DNA of 64,000 bases from Chthonomonadales bacterium (GTDB taxonomy: Bacteria; Armatimonadota; Chthonomonadetes; Chthonomonadales; CAJBBX01). The notes under the pieces were generated by a model. It had not been told where the DNA came from. It saw only the letters and a list, made by a program, of their open reading frames with translations, and searched no databases. Below, piece after piece: positions 23,000 through 32,193 of this stretch; the stretch's first letter is position 1; every line of letters begins with the position of its first letter. The translations under genes were made by a program, and so were the position numbers. The DNA lies in contig JADLGO010000017.1 in assembly GCA_020849275.1 (NCBI GenBank), positions 1-64,000 on the forward strand, read 5' to 3'.

Positions 23000-25252
23000 A
23001 TGGGGATGCACATGAGGCTGGCATACGTGCTGGCGGCGGCCGTGGCGCTCGCCGCCTTCGGAGGGGCGCCGACTGCGGCCGACACGGCGGCGGATCGCGC
23101 CGCCCTGCTCGACGGCGTGCGTCGGATCGCCTCGCCCGGGATCCCGGGCGGCGTCGCCGCCTTCGGCCCCGAGGCCTTCGTCGTGGTCGTCGCGCGCTCG
23201 GGCCGTCAGACGCTGGAGCCGGTCGTCGCGGCGACGCGGTTGGGGCGAGGGCGCGCTGTGCTCTTCGGCCACGATGGCTACCTCGACGCGGAGGCGCTGC
23301 GCGTCGGCGACACGGCCCGCCTGCTCGCCAACGCGGCGCGCTGGGCGGCGGGCCCCGCTGGAGCGCGCGCGCGCGTGGGCCTGCGCGGCCACCCCGGCCT
23401 TGCCGGGCCCCTGCGCGCGGCAGGGTTCGCCGTGGTGGATCTGGGCGGTGCGCGCTGGGCCGACGCCCTCACCCGCTGCGACCTGGTGTGCGGCAGCCCA
23501 TCGGCCTGGGACTCGGCCGCGCTCGCCGCCGTCGAGCGATTCGTGCGACAAGGTGGCGGGTTGGTGGCCGGCGAGACCGGCTGGGGCTGGCTGCAGACCC
23601 ACCCGGGCCGCACGCCGCGGGAGATGCCCGGTAACCGCCTCCTCGCGCCGGCCGGGGTGGCCTGGACCGACGCGTGGTTGGAGCCCACCGAGGGCGACCG
23701 GATCGCCGTGGCCTCCGACCCGCCGCTGCTCTGCCATGCACTCGCCGCCCTGACCGCGATGACCGCGCCCGGCGCGCGCGACGCCGGCGCCCTGCGGCAG
23801 GCCTCGCGCACGCTGGCGCGCGCGGCCCGCGTGGCGCCGGAGGGCGACCGTCTCTTCCTGCCGCGCCTGCGCGCCTTCCGACGCGAGCGGGCAGGCCTCC
23901 TGCGCGAGGCGTGGTCGCGCCCGGGAGCCGGCGCGGACCCCGTCACGCGGCTCCTGATCGCGCTGCGGACCGAGGAGGAGGCCGCCGCCCCGGTCGATCG
24001 CGTGCGGGCGGACCCGGCCGCCGCCTCGTTCCCCGGAGCCGTGCCGGCCGACGCCCCGCGCGTGACCCGTACGCTCCGCCTGGACACCGGCGTGCCGATG
24101 TGGCACAGCACCGGCCTCTACGCGGCGCCCGGCCAGCGGATCGAGGTGCGCATCCCGACCACGGCCGCCAACCTCGGCCTACAGGCACAGATCGGAGCGC
24201 ACACCGACGCGCTATGGGACCTTGACCACTGGGACCGCGCGCCGGCGATCGTGCGGGCCTTCCCGCTCCGCGGCGCCACGACCACGGCCGCCAGCGCGTT
24301 CGGCGGCCCGCTCTACGTGGTGGTGCCGCAGGGCTGCCGCGCCGGCGCGCTGGAGGTGAGCGTGACCGGCGCCGTGGAGGCCCCGCTGTTCGTGCGCGGC
24401 GTGACCGACCCCGGCGAGTGGCGCGCGCGGCTCCGCGCGACGCCCGGGCCGTGGGCGGAACTGGCCGGCCGCCGGGTCATCCTGACCGTGCCCTCGGAGG
24501 TGGTGCGCGGCCTCGACGACCCGGAGCCGCTCCTGGCCTTCTGGGACTCCGTCGCCGACGCGTGCGCCGACCTGGCCGCTATCCCGCTCGACCGCCCCTA
24601 CCCGGAGCGTTACGTCGCCGACCGGCAGATCAGTGCGGGCTACATGCACTCTGGCTACCCCATCATGACCGGACTGGACGTCGCGCCCCTCGTGGTGGAC
24701 GTGGATCGGCTGCGGCGCGAGGGCTCGTGGGGCCACTTCCACGAGATCGGGCACAACCACCAGAACGCCGACTGGACGTTCGAGGGCACGGGCGAGGTGA
24801 CGGTGAACCTGTTCTCGATGTACGTGTTCGAGACGGTCGTGGGCATGCCGTTCGACCAGGGGCACCCGGCCATCCGCGACCGCGCGAAGCGCGAGGAGCG
24901 AGCACGCGCCTTCCGGGAGCGCGGCGCTCCCTTCGCCGAGTGGAAGAACGACCCCTTCCTCGCGCTCACGATGTACATCGAGCTGATCGACGCCTTCGGC
25001 TGGGACCCGCTGAAGCGCGTGATCGCCGAGTACCGCGCGCTACCGGCGTCCGAGCGGCCGCGCACGGACGACGCAAAGCGCGATCAGTGGATGGTGCGCT
25101 ATGCTCGCGCCGTGGGGCGCAACCTCGGCCCCTTCTTCCAGGCCTGGGGGGTCCCGACATCCAGCGGCGCGCGCACCTCGATCGCGGGCCTGCCCGCATG
25201 GCTGCCCGATGGTTTCGGCGGGCCGGCCGCCGGGGCGGCCGGCGCCCGATAG
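23000..25252 (+). CDS. Secreted M60-family (enhancin-like) metallopeptidase
   Basis: About 750 residues. A signal peptide (LAYVLAAAVALAAFGG, then cleavage after AxA-type TAAD) starts within the first 30 residues. An N-terminal part with VVDLGGARWADAL and 'SAWDSAALAAVERFVRQGGG' resembles a ThuA/GATase-like domain. The peptidase M60 domain follows: a jelly-roll-like entry (TGLYAAPGQRIEVRIP) and the gluzincin motif HEIGHNHQ (His-Glu-x-x-His near residue 581), with the third ligand Glu in FEGTGEVTVNLF. M60 enzymes attack glycoproteins such as mucins. In-frame starts exist at 22963, 23000, 23006 and 23012. None has a strong ribosome site, and 23012 gives the shortest normal signal peptide. Confidence 0.8.
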   Translation: MGMHMRLAYVLAAAVALAAFGGAPTAADTAADRAALLDGVRRIASPGIPGGVAAFGPEAFVVVVARSGRQTLEPVVAATRLGRGRAVLFGHDGYLDAEALRVGDTARLLANAARWAAGPAGARARVGLRGHPGLAGPLRAAGFAVVDLGGARWADALTRCDLVCGSPSAWDSAALAAVERFVRQGGGLVAGETGWGWLQTHPGRTPREMPGNRLLAPAGVAWTDAWLEPTEGDRIAVASDPPLLCHALAALTAMTAPGARDAGALRQASRTLARAARVAPEGDRLFLPRLRAFRRERAGLLREAWSRPGAGADPVTRLLIALRTEEEAAAPVDRVRADPAAASFPGAVPADAPRVTRTLRLDTGVPMWHSTGLYAAPGQRIEVRIPTTAANLGLQAQIGAHTDALWDLDHWDRAPAIVRAFPLRGATTTAASAFGGPLYVVVPQGCRAGALEVSVTGAVEAPLFVRGVTDPGEWRARLRATPGPWAELAGRRVILTVPSEVVRGLDDPEPLLAFWDSVADACADLAAIPLDRPYPERYVADRQISAGYMHSGYPIMTGLDVAPLVVDVDRLRREGSWGHFHEIGHNHQNADWTFEGTGEVTVNLFSMYVFETVVGMPFDQGHPAIRDRAKREERARAFRERGAPFAEWKNDPFLALTMYIELIDAFGWDPLKRVIAEYRALPASERPRTDDAKRDQWMVRYARAVGRNLGPFFQAWGVPTSSGARTSIAGLPAWLPDGFGGPAAGAAGAR

Positions 25253-25298
25253 CGCCGGAGGCGGCGCCCGGAAGGCCGAGCGTGCGAGAGGAGTGACG

Positions 25299-26219
25299 AT
25301 GTCCGACACGATGAGCCGACGGGGTTTCCTGGAGCGCTCGGCGGGAGCCGTCCTGGCGGCAGGCATTGCTGGCGCCGCCGCGCGCGCGTCCGGGGAGCCC
25401 GCAACAAGGGAGGAACGTATGGCCGCCGAAGGTCCGAGCAAAGCCATCATCTACGGGATGCTGCCCGATAGCTTGAGCATGGACGAGCGCTTCAAGCTGG
25501 CCAGGGACGTGGGATTCGCCGGCGTGGAGGTGTCACCCGTCGGCCTTGAGGAGGCGGAGAGGATGCGCGCCGCCGCCGACAGGGCCGGCATCCCCATCCA
25601 CTCGATCATCTTCGGCGGTTGGGGCACGCCCCTTTCCGCCGCCGACGAGGACGTGCGCAAGCGCGGCCTGGCCGAGGTGGAGTCCGCGCTGCGCTCGGCA
25701 AGGGTGCTCGGCGCCGACGGCGTCCTGCTCGTTCCGGGCGTGGTGAACGCGCAGACCCGCTACGTGGACGCCTACAAGCGCTCGCAGGCCGCCGTCCGCA
25801 AGCTCATCCCGATCGCGGAGGAGCTCCGGGTTCGCGTCTTGATCGAGAACGTGTGGAACAACTTCCTGCTCAGCCCGCTCGAGTTCGCGCGCTATCTCGA
25901 CGAGATCGACAGCCCCTGGGTGCAGGCCTACTTCGACGTGGGCAACGTCGTGCGCTTCGCCTGGCCGCAGGACTGGATCCGAACGCTGGGCAAGCGAATC
26001 CGCAAGGTCCACATCAAGGACTTCAAGGGCGGGCCGGGCCTGGGCACCGGCGGCGAGTGGGTCAACCTGCGCGAGGGCAGCATTGACTGGCCCGAGGTGC
26101 GCCGCGCGCTCGCCGAGATCGCCTACACGGGCTACATGACCACCGAGCTCGGCGGGGGTGACGAAGCCTACCTGCGCGACCTCAGCGCGCGTTTCGACAG
26201 GATCCTGGCCGGCGAGTAG
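25299..26219 (+). CDS. Tat-exported sugar phosphate isomerase/epimerase-like TIM barrel
   Basis: A 306-residue protein. The N-terminus has a twin-arginine signal, SRRGFLERSAGAVLAAG (residues 6-22), followed by AAARASGEPA. The rest is a xylose-isomerase-like TIM barrel with the usual metal ligands in order: Glu in VLIENVWNNF, Asp in YFDVGN, His in KVHIKDFK and Glu in MTTELGGG. Such enzymes isomerise or epimerise keto sugars or inosose. Export after folding through Tat fits a metal-containing enzyme acting in the periplasm. GAGAGGAG lies six bases before the ATG. Substrate unknown. Confidence 0.82.
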   Translation: MSDTMSRRGFLERSAGAVLAAGIAGAAARASGEPATREERMAAEGPSKAIIYGMLPDSLSMDERFKLARDVGFAGVEVSPVGLEEAERMRAAADRAGIPIHSIIFGGWGTPLSAADEDVRKRGLAEVESALRSARVLGADGVLLVPGVVNAQTRYVDAYKRSQAAVRKLIPIAEELRVRVLIENVWNNFLLSPLEFARYLDEIDSPWVQAYFDVGNVVRFAWPQDWIRTLGKRIRKVHIKDFKGGPGLGTGGEWVNLREGSIDWPEVRRALAEIAYTGYMTTELGGGDEAYLRDLSARFDRILAGE

Positions 26220-26328
26220 TGCGCCCGCGGCCTCTCTGTTGCCCTGCGGAACCGCACCGCCGCAGCCGAATAGAAGGAAGGTACCGCGGCCGGCGCACGA
26301 GAGGGCGCCGGCGAGCAGGAGGCAGTGG

Positions 26329-26520
26329 ATGGCCGAGACGCTGACCCGGTTGTACGATATGGTGGAGCGGCACGGGGGCCTGGCTTCGAAGCTGCGCCTG
26401 GCGATGGTCACCGGCATACCGGCTCTCCGTGCCGCCGCCGAGCCCGACTCACCCGATGTCGTCGCCCGGTTCCGCGAGGCCGTTCGCGAGATCACCGGCC
26501 GGGACCCGCCCGTGCCGTGA
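26329..26520 (+). CDS. Small hypothetical protein (63 aa)
   Basis: AGGAGG lies six bases before ATG 26329, which opens a 63-codon frame: AETLTRLYDMVERHGGLAS, then a basic segment (KLRLAMVTGIPALRAAAE), then VVARFREAVREITGRD. It reads as two amphipathic helices with a short Pro/Val/Pro tail. There is no signal or membrane segment. I do not recognise the family. The ribosome site and the well-formed helices support a real gene. Confidence 0.5.
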   Translation: MAETLTRLYDMVERHGGLASKLRLAMVTGIPALRAAAEPDSPDVVARFREAVREITGRDPPVP

Positions 26521-26727
26521 CACGGGCAGGAGGCTGACGCTCACCGCGGGCCGCCGGGCCGCCACCGGCAGCCCACGGTGCTCGCGATCGCTGGTGGGCC
26601 CACGCGACGGCGAGGATTGCCGCCGGCGGCGTCGGTGCGCGGCAGGAAGCGGACTCGTCCGCGTCGAAGAGATCGCTGGCGAGCGGCCTCGTGTCGTGAT
26701 CCTCGCCCGCCCGGAGCGCCTGCCCGC

Positions 26728-28722
26728 ATGTCGCCGTGCCGTGTCCTGCCCGCCGTCGTCGCCCTCTCGCTCGCGCTCGCTTGCTGCCGCGCGCAGCCGA
26801 CCGACTATGCGCGCCGCCGCCTCCCGGCGGTCCGCACCGCCACTCCGCCCGCGATCGACGGCGACCTCTCCGATGCCGCCTGGTCCGCCGCGGCCGCCGC
26901 CGAGCCCTTCATCGACCGCCTGACCGGCCGGCCCGCCGCCGACCAGACCGCCGCGCGCATCCTCTACGACGACGCCTGCATCTACATTTCCTTACACGCG
27001 CGCGACAGCCGGCCCGAAGCCGTAATCGGCCGCGAGACCGTGCGCGATAGCCACTACAACGGGCCCGACAACGGCGAGGACTCCCTCGAAGTCATGATCG
27101 ACCCGTTCCGCTCCTTCCGCTGGCCGGACCAATCGCGGTTCGCGCTGAACCCGCTGGGCACGCGCTCGGCCCGCATCGGGGGCGGGCGCGCGGGCAAGGC
27201 GGAGTGGAAGGGCGACTGGGCCGGCGCGGCCCGGCGCGTCGCCGACGGCTGGACTGCCGAAATGCGGATCCCATGGGAGGTCCTGAACTACCCATCCTCC
27301 GCGGCGCCGGTGGCGATGGGCATCAACTTCCGGCGCTTCCAGTACCGCACGCAGATCGCCTCGGAGTGGAGCGATACGGGGCCGCAGGGGTTCCCCGAGC
27401 GCGCCGGGGTCTGGGAGGGCGTCGCCGTGCCGCGCGGCGGCTTCGCGCCCACCCTTTCCGCGCTGCCCTACGTGCTCGGCGGGCTGCGCCATGTGAGCCC
27501 GACACTGCGCGCCGGGGCCGACCTGCGCTACACGCTGACGCCCCAGATGACCGCGGTCGGCACCGTCAACCCCGACTTCTCGACCATCGAGGGCGCCGTC
27601 GAGGGCATCCAGTTCTCGCGAAGCGAGCGCTACATACCGGAGCACCGGCCGTTCTTCCTGGAGGGTGGCGACTACTTTGGTGCCGGCGCGGAGTGGGCCA
27701 TCGGGTCCTACTTCTACCCGCAGCGTATTGAGCAGTTCGATGTGGGCGCCAAGCTCTACGGTAAGCCCTCGCCCTCCAGCGCCCTCGGGTTGCTGCACGC
27801 GCTGGACATCGGGCGGCGCAGCGACCTGGTGGCGCAGTACCGCCACGACTTCACGCCGACCTCAGGCGCCGGCCTGTTCCTGGTCAACCGGGCCGCGCGC
27901 CACGACGACAACACGGTGGCCGTGGTCACGCAAGGGTCTCGCTGGGGCAAGCTCGGGCTCTCCACCGAGCTGGCGCAGTCGGCGGGGGTCGGCGCGGGCG
28001 GCGGCGCGGTGCGCGCCAACGTGACGTTCGAGGACAAGCGTGGCTTCACGTCGCTGCAGCTTCTGGAGGTAGCGCGCAACTTCCGCGCCGCCGACGGCTA
28101 CATCCCGTACGTCGACTACCGGGGGCTCTCACTCTACCAGAACTGGTATAACGAGTGGCGGCACGGCCCCGTTCGCGGCTTCTCGCTGGAGTGCGGGTCG
28201 ACCTGTGACTGGCACATCGATGGCCGGCCCTTTCGCCGCGGTGGCAGCATCGACCTCGGCCTGGACACGCGCAGCGACTGGTTCTACAGCATCGACGCCT
28301 ACTACCAGAGCTTCGACGACCAGGTCGACTGTGTCTATGGCCTGACCGTGCGCCAGGGCGCCAGAAACCGATTCCGGCAGTGGCGCTTCCGCGTGGAGGC
28401 AGGGCGCCTGGGCGGCCGGCCCTCCACCTACTTCGGCCCATCGTTCAGCGTGCGGACGCTGCGGCGGTTGGACCTAGCGTACGGCGGGGCGCTGCTGGTG
28501 TTGGACGGCCATACGCAGCAGCACGTACTCACGCTGGCCTACGAGATCTCGCCCACGCGCTCCGTGGGCGGTCGGCTGGTGGTGGAGGGCGGAGACACGA
28601 ACTGGTATCTCTCTTACCGGCGCTCGGGCGAGCGCGGCACGGAGATGTACGTGATGCTGGGCGACCCGAACACGGCCCGCTTCACGCAGCGCGTTGCCGT
28701 GAAGATGGTGACCGCGCTGTGA
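26728..28722 (+). CDS. Outer-membrane protein with CBM9-like and DUF5916 domains
   Basis: A 664-residue secreted protein. A signal or lipoprotein-type leader (VLPAVVALSLALACCRAQ) is followed by a carbohydrate-binding-family-9-like domain with the usual PAIDGDLSDAAW opening (about residues 37-48) and DDACIYISLHARDS. From about 240 comes the DUF5916 region, PDFSTIEGAVEGIQFSRSER and HRPFFLEGGDYFGA, leading to alternating hydrophobic beta strands to the end, as in an outer-membrane barrel. The exact role of DUF5916 proteins is not known; CBM9-like parts suggest polysaccharide or cell-wall contact. The stop overlaps the GTG start of the next gene (GTGA). Confidence 0.78.
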   Translation: MSPCRVLPAVVALSLALACCRAQPTDYARRRLPAVRTATPPAIDGDLSDAAWSAAAAAEPFIDRLTGRPAADQTAARILYDDACIYISLHARDSRPEAVIGRETVRDSHYNGPDNGEDSLEVMIDPFRSFRWPDQSRFALNPLGTRSARIGGGRAGKAEWKGDWAGAARRVADGWTAEMRIPWEVLNYPSSAAPVAMGINFRRFQYRTQIASEWSDTGPQGFPERAGVWEGVAVPRGGFAPTLSALPYVLGGLRHVSPTLRAGADLRYTLTPQMTAVGTVNPDFSTIEGAVEGIQFSRSERYIPEHRPFFLEGGDYFGAGAEWAIGSYFYPQRIEQFDVGAKLYGKPSPSSALGLLHALDIGRRSDLVAQYRHDFTPTSGAGLFLVNRAARHDDNTVAVVTQGSRWGKLGLSTELAQSAGVGAGGGAVRANVTFEDKRGFTSLQLLEVARNFRAADGYIPYVDYRGLSLYQNWYNEWRHGPVRGFSLECGSTCDWHIDGRPFRRGGSIDLGLDTRSDWFYSIDAYYQSFDDQVDCVYGLTVRQGARNRFRQWRFRVEAGRLGGRPSTYFGPSFSVRTLRRLDLAYGGALLVLDGHTQQHVLTLAYEISPTRSVGGRLVVEGGDTNWYLSYRRSGERGTEMYVMLGDPNTARFTQRVAVKMVTAL

Positions 28723-30524
28723 GCGCGCAGTCCGCGCGCGAGGCCGTGCGCGCCGACCATGCGGCTCGCGAGGCGGAGGCGATGGGCCGTCTGGAGCGCG
28801 CCGAGGCGCGCGACCGCGCCCTCGCGACCGCGCGGCTCGGGGCCGCCGTGGCCGGCCTGCTCGCGCTCTTCGTCGGGCTGCGCGCGGGCGCGGGAGCGGC
28901 GTGGTGGGCGCTGACGCCCGCGGCGCTCTTCGTCGGCCTCGTTGTGGCGCACGATCGCGCGACACGGGCCGCCGACCGCGCGCGCCGCGAAGCCGCCCAC
29001 TGGCAGGCCGCGCTGCGGCGCGTGAACGGCACCTGGCCCGGCACCGGGCGCGCCGGCGCGCGGTTCCGCGACCCGCGCCACCCGTACGCCGAGGACCTGG
29101 ACCTGTTCGGCCGAGGATCGCTCTTCGAGTTGCTCTGCACGGCTCGGACGGCCGCCGGCGAGGAGTGCCTCGCCGGCTGGCTCCGCGCGCCCGCGCCCCC
29201 GGACGAGGTGCGCCGTCGCCAGCAGGCCGTGGCCGACCTGCGCGACCGCGCCGCCCTCCGCGCCGCGATCGCGCTGGCTGGCGACGCCGCGCGCCAGGAG
29301 CCCGGCCCCTCCGACGTGGAGGCGTGGGCCGACGCTCCGCCGCTGCTCCCGGCCGGGATGGCCCGCGCGGCGGCGTGGGCCGCGAGCGTGGTCGGCCTCA
29401 CGGGGCTCATTGCCTGGCTCAGCGGCGTCGGCGCCTGGGCGCTGGGCGCCGGCACGCTCGTGGCCATCGGCGTAACCGGAGCGCTCGCGCGCGGCGTGCG
29501 GGGCGTGCTCGGGCCGCTGGACGAGGCGGCGCGGGAGATTGGCGCCCTGGCCGCCATGCTCGAGTGCCTGGCCGACGAGACCTTCCGCGCCCCCCTTCTG
29601 GCCGATCTGCAGCGCGAGCTCGTCACGGGAAGCCGCGCCGCCACCGGCCGCGCGCGCCGACTGCTCGCGCTCAAGCAGTGGCTCGACGCACAGCGCAACC
29701 TGCTCTTCGCCCCGCTCGCCGCGCTCGTGCTCTGGCGCGTGCACGTGGCCTTCGCCGTGGAGAGGTGGAGGCGGGAGAACGGGTCTGGCGTGGCCGGCTG
29801 GCGCCGCGCCGGCGGGAGCATCGAGGCGCTCTGCGCCCTGGCCGCCTACGCCGGCGAGAACCCGGACGACGCGTTCCCGACCCTGGTGGACGGTGCGCCC
29901 CGACTGGAGGCTCGAGGGCTTGCGCACCCGCTCATCGTACAGGAGCGCGCCGTGCGCAATGACGTGGCGCTCGGCGGCGGCACGCGGCTGCTCGTGGTCA
30001 GCGGCTCAAACATGTCCGGCAAGAGCACACTCCTGCGCGCGGTTGGCGCCAACGCCGTCCTGGCGCAGGCCGGCGCACCGGTGCGCGCCCGCGAGATGCG
30101 CCTGACGCCGCTGGAGATCGGAGCCTCCATCCGCACGGTGGATTCCCTGCAGGCCGGTGTGTCGCGCTTCTACGCCGAGATCCTGCGCCTGCGCGACGTC
30201 GCCGCCCTGGCGGAGAGCGCGCCCACGCTGTTCCTGTTGGACGAGATCTTGCACGGCACCAACTCCCACGACCGGCGAATCGGCGCGGAGGCCGTCGCGC
30301 GCGTTCTGCTGCGTGCCGGGGCCATCGGCATGCTCACCACGCACGACCTGGCCCTGGCCGACCTGGCAGCCGACCCGGCCCTCGCCGCCGCCAATTCCCA
30401 TTTCGGCGACCGTGTGGTCGAGGACCGACTCGTCTTCGACTACCTGCTTCGGCCCGGCGCGGTGCGCGGCAGCAACGCCATCGCGCTGATGCGCGCCATC
30501 GGTCTGCTCCAGGCGAACGCGTGA
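28719..30524 (+). CDS. Membrane-anchored MutS-family ATPase
   Basis: A 601-residue protein combining two N-terminal membrane helices (about residues 35-80, GAAVAGLLALFVGLRAG and ALTPAALFVGLVVAHD), two more in the middle (about 225-265), and a C-terminal MutS ATPase: Walker A SGSNMSGKSTLLRAVG (near 430), TVDSLQAGVSRFYAEI, Walker B FLLDEILHGTNSHDRR, and MLTTHDLALA. The mismatch-recognition and connector domains of MutS1 are absent. It belongs to the group of membrane MutS-like proteins found in Bacteroidota and others, whose job is unproven; mismatch repair is unlikely. It starts at GTG 28719, overlapping the upstream stop, and its own stop overlaps the next start. Confidence 0.75.
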   Translation: MSAQSAREAVRADHAAREAEAMGRLERAEARDRALATARLGAAVAGLLALFVGLRAGAGAAWWALTPAALFVGLVVAHDRATRAADRARREAAHWQAALRRVNGTWPGTGRAGARFRDPRHPYAEDLDLFGRGSLFELLCTARTAAGEECLAGWLRAPAPPDEVRRRQQAVADLRDRAALRAAIALAGDAARQEPGPSDVEAWADAPPLLPAGMARAAAWAASVVGLTGLIAWLSGVGAWALGAGTLVAIGVTGALARGVRGVLGPLDEAAREIGALAAMLECLADETFRAPLLADLQRELVTGSRAATGRARRLLALKQWLDAQRNLLFAPLAALVLWRVHVAFAVERWRRENGSGVAGWRRAGGSIEALCALAAYAGENPDDAFPTLVDGAPRLEARGLAHPLIVQERAVRNDVALGGGTRLLVVSGSNMSGKSTLLRAVGANAVLAQAGAPVRAREMRLTPLEIGASIRTVDSLQAGVSRFYAEILRLRDVAALAESAPTLFLLDEILHGTNSHDRRIGAEAVARVLLRAGAIGMLTTHDLALADLAADPALAAANSHFGDRVVEDRLVFDYLLRPGAVRGSNAIALMRAIGLLQANA

Positions 30525-31612
30525 GCAGCCTCCCCGGCCGCGGAGAGGGCGGGCACACGAGACGGCGCGAACGTGCCGCCATGCCCCTGGATGCGTGCTC
30601 GCGCATCGCCGTGCTGACTAAGCCCGGGTTCCTCGGCGACACCATCGTCGCGACGCCCCTGCTACGTCGCCTGCGCGAGGCCGCGCCCGCCGCGCGCATC
30701 GCGCTGCTGGCCGGGCCCGGCGCTCAGGCGCTCATGCGGGGCTGTCCGTGGGTGGACGAGGTCATCGCACTCGACCATCGGGAGGTCGCCGGCCTGGCCG
30801 GCACGCTCCGGCTCGCCCGGCGGCTGCGCGCGCGCCGCTTCGACGCGGCGTTCCTGGTGAATCGCTCCTTGCGCTCGGCCGTGGCCGCCGCGCTCGCACG
30901 CGTTCCCATGCGCGTGGGGCACGCCACGGAGAGCCGCGGCCCGCTGCTCACCGTGCGCGTGACCTACGACTGGGGCCGGCCCGACCGGCTCTGCGCGCTC
31001 GACCTGCTGGCCGCGCTGGGCGCGCCGGCGGAGCCCTGCCTTCCGGAGCTGTGGGTGAGTGGCCCGGAGCGTAATGCTGCCCGGCGGCTGCTCGCCGCGC
31101 ACGGCGTGCCGGAGGCGGCCGACGTGATCGCGGTGCAGCCGGGCGCGCACGACCCGGAGGTGCGCCGGTGGCGCCCGGAGCGCTTCGCCGAGGCCGCCGA
31201 CCGCCTGGCCGCCGGCGGCGGGGCGAGCGTGGCGCTGCTGGGAGCGGCCGGCGAGGAGGAGACGGCGAGGGAGGTGGCGGGCCTCATGCGCGCGCGACCA
31301 GCGGTGCTGGCCGGCGTCACGGGCCTCCGCGAGGCGCTGGCCGTCATCGCCTCCAGCGAACTGTGGCTGGGCAACGATGGCGGAATGTTCCATGCGGCCG
31401 TCGCGCTCGGGACGCCGAGCGTGGGCGTATTCGGCCCGACGAAGGCGCCGCGATGGGGCCACTACGAGACGCCGGACAGCATCACGATCGTCGCCTGCCC
31501 CGAGCGGGCCGCCGCGTCGCGCACGCAGATCCGCGCCTGCCTCGACGCGGTTACGGTGGAGCGCGCCGTGGAGGCCGCCCGGGCGGCGCTTCGCGCGCCG
31601 CGCCGCGGCTGA
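30521..31612 (+). CDS. GT9 glycosyltransferase (heptosyltransferase-like)
   Basis: A 363-residue GT-B enzyme of family 9, which adds heptose or a related sugar to lipid A-core type glycolipids. Seen: the N-terminal AVLTKPGFLGDTIVATPLLR (GDxIxxTP box), VQPGAHDPEVRRWRPERFAE (substrate and nucleotide loop), and LGNDGGMFHAAVALGTPSVG with VFGPT, the donor-binding signature. GTG 30521 overlaps the MutS-like stop (GTGA); an ATG at 30581, 20 codons in, is where homology starts and may be the real start. Support for an outer membrane with glycolipid. Confidence 0.8.
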   Translation: MSSLPGRGEGGHTRRRERAAMPLDACSRIAVLTKPGFLGDTIVATPLLRRLREAAPAARIALLAGPGAQALMRGCPWVDEVIALDHREVAGLAGTLRLARRLRARRFDAAFLVNRSLRSAVAAALARVPMRVGHATESRGPLLTVRVTYDWGRPDRLCALDLLAALGAPAEPCLPELWVSGPERNAARRLLAAHGVPEAADVIAVQPGAHDPEVRRWRPERFAEAADRLAAGGGASVALLGAAGEEETAREVAGLMRARPAVLAGVTGLREALAVIASSELWLGNDGGMFHAAVALGTPSVGVFGPTKAPRWGHYETPDSITIVACPERAAASRTQIRACLDAVTVERAVEAARAALRAPRRG

Positions 31613-31693
31613 TGGCCCGCCACACGCGAGGCCGCATGCGCGGCGCCAGGCCGAAGCTGTCCCGGCGTCCTATCTGGATGGCCCGCGCCTGGC

Positions 31694-32134
31694 CTACTTA
31701 ACGATGAGCACCGGGCAGGGCGCGTGGTGGCTCACCTTGTCCGACACGCTACCGAGCAGGAACGAGCGGATCTCGCTCAGGCCGCGGCTGCCGAGCACCA
31801 CGAGGTCGAAGCCCTCCTGCTGCGCAACGCGAACGATGGTTTCGGCCGGGTGGCCGATCTCCTGGCGCGTCGCGTAGGGCACGCCGGCCTCCTCGAGCAC
31901 GCGACCCGTTCGCCGCGCGACGGCATCCTGCACCTCGCCGGCCATACGTTCCAGCAGGAGCGGATCGACCTCGGCACCCGGCGTTGCCGCGAGCGACACG
32001 GGCGTCAGCGGGATGGCGAAGACGTGAAGCACCGTGAGCGAGGCGTCGAAGCGACGCGCGAGCTCGGCGGCCGTCGCGGCGGCTCGCAGGGCAGTCTCCG
32101 AGCCGTCGGATGCAAGCAGTATCTTGCTGTACAT
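31694..32134 (-). CDS. Universal stress protein (UspA family)
   Basis: A 146-residue single-domain UspA protein: YSKILLASDGSETALRAA at the start, LTVLHVFAIP, and the ATP-binding signature LGSRGLSEIRSFLLGSVSDK (about residues 112-131), ending with CPVLIV. It has all the nucleotide-loop glycines, so it is likely of the ATP-binding type. ATG 32134 is selected over longer readings because the first strand of the fold starts there, with GGGGAG nine bases before. Confidence 0.88.
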   Translation of the reverse strand: MYSKILLASDGSETALRAAATAAELARRFDASLTVLHVFAIPLTPVSLAATPGAEVDPLLLERMAGEVQDAVARRTGRVLEEAGVPYATRQEIGHPAETIVRVAQQEGFDLVVLGSRGLSEIRSFLLGSVSDKVSHHAPCPVLIVK

Positions 32135-32193
32135 GGTGTGCGGCTCCCCGCGCGGTCGCCGCGCGCGACGGGCACACGTGGGCGGCGGCTGGC

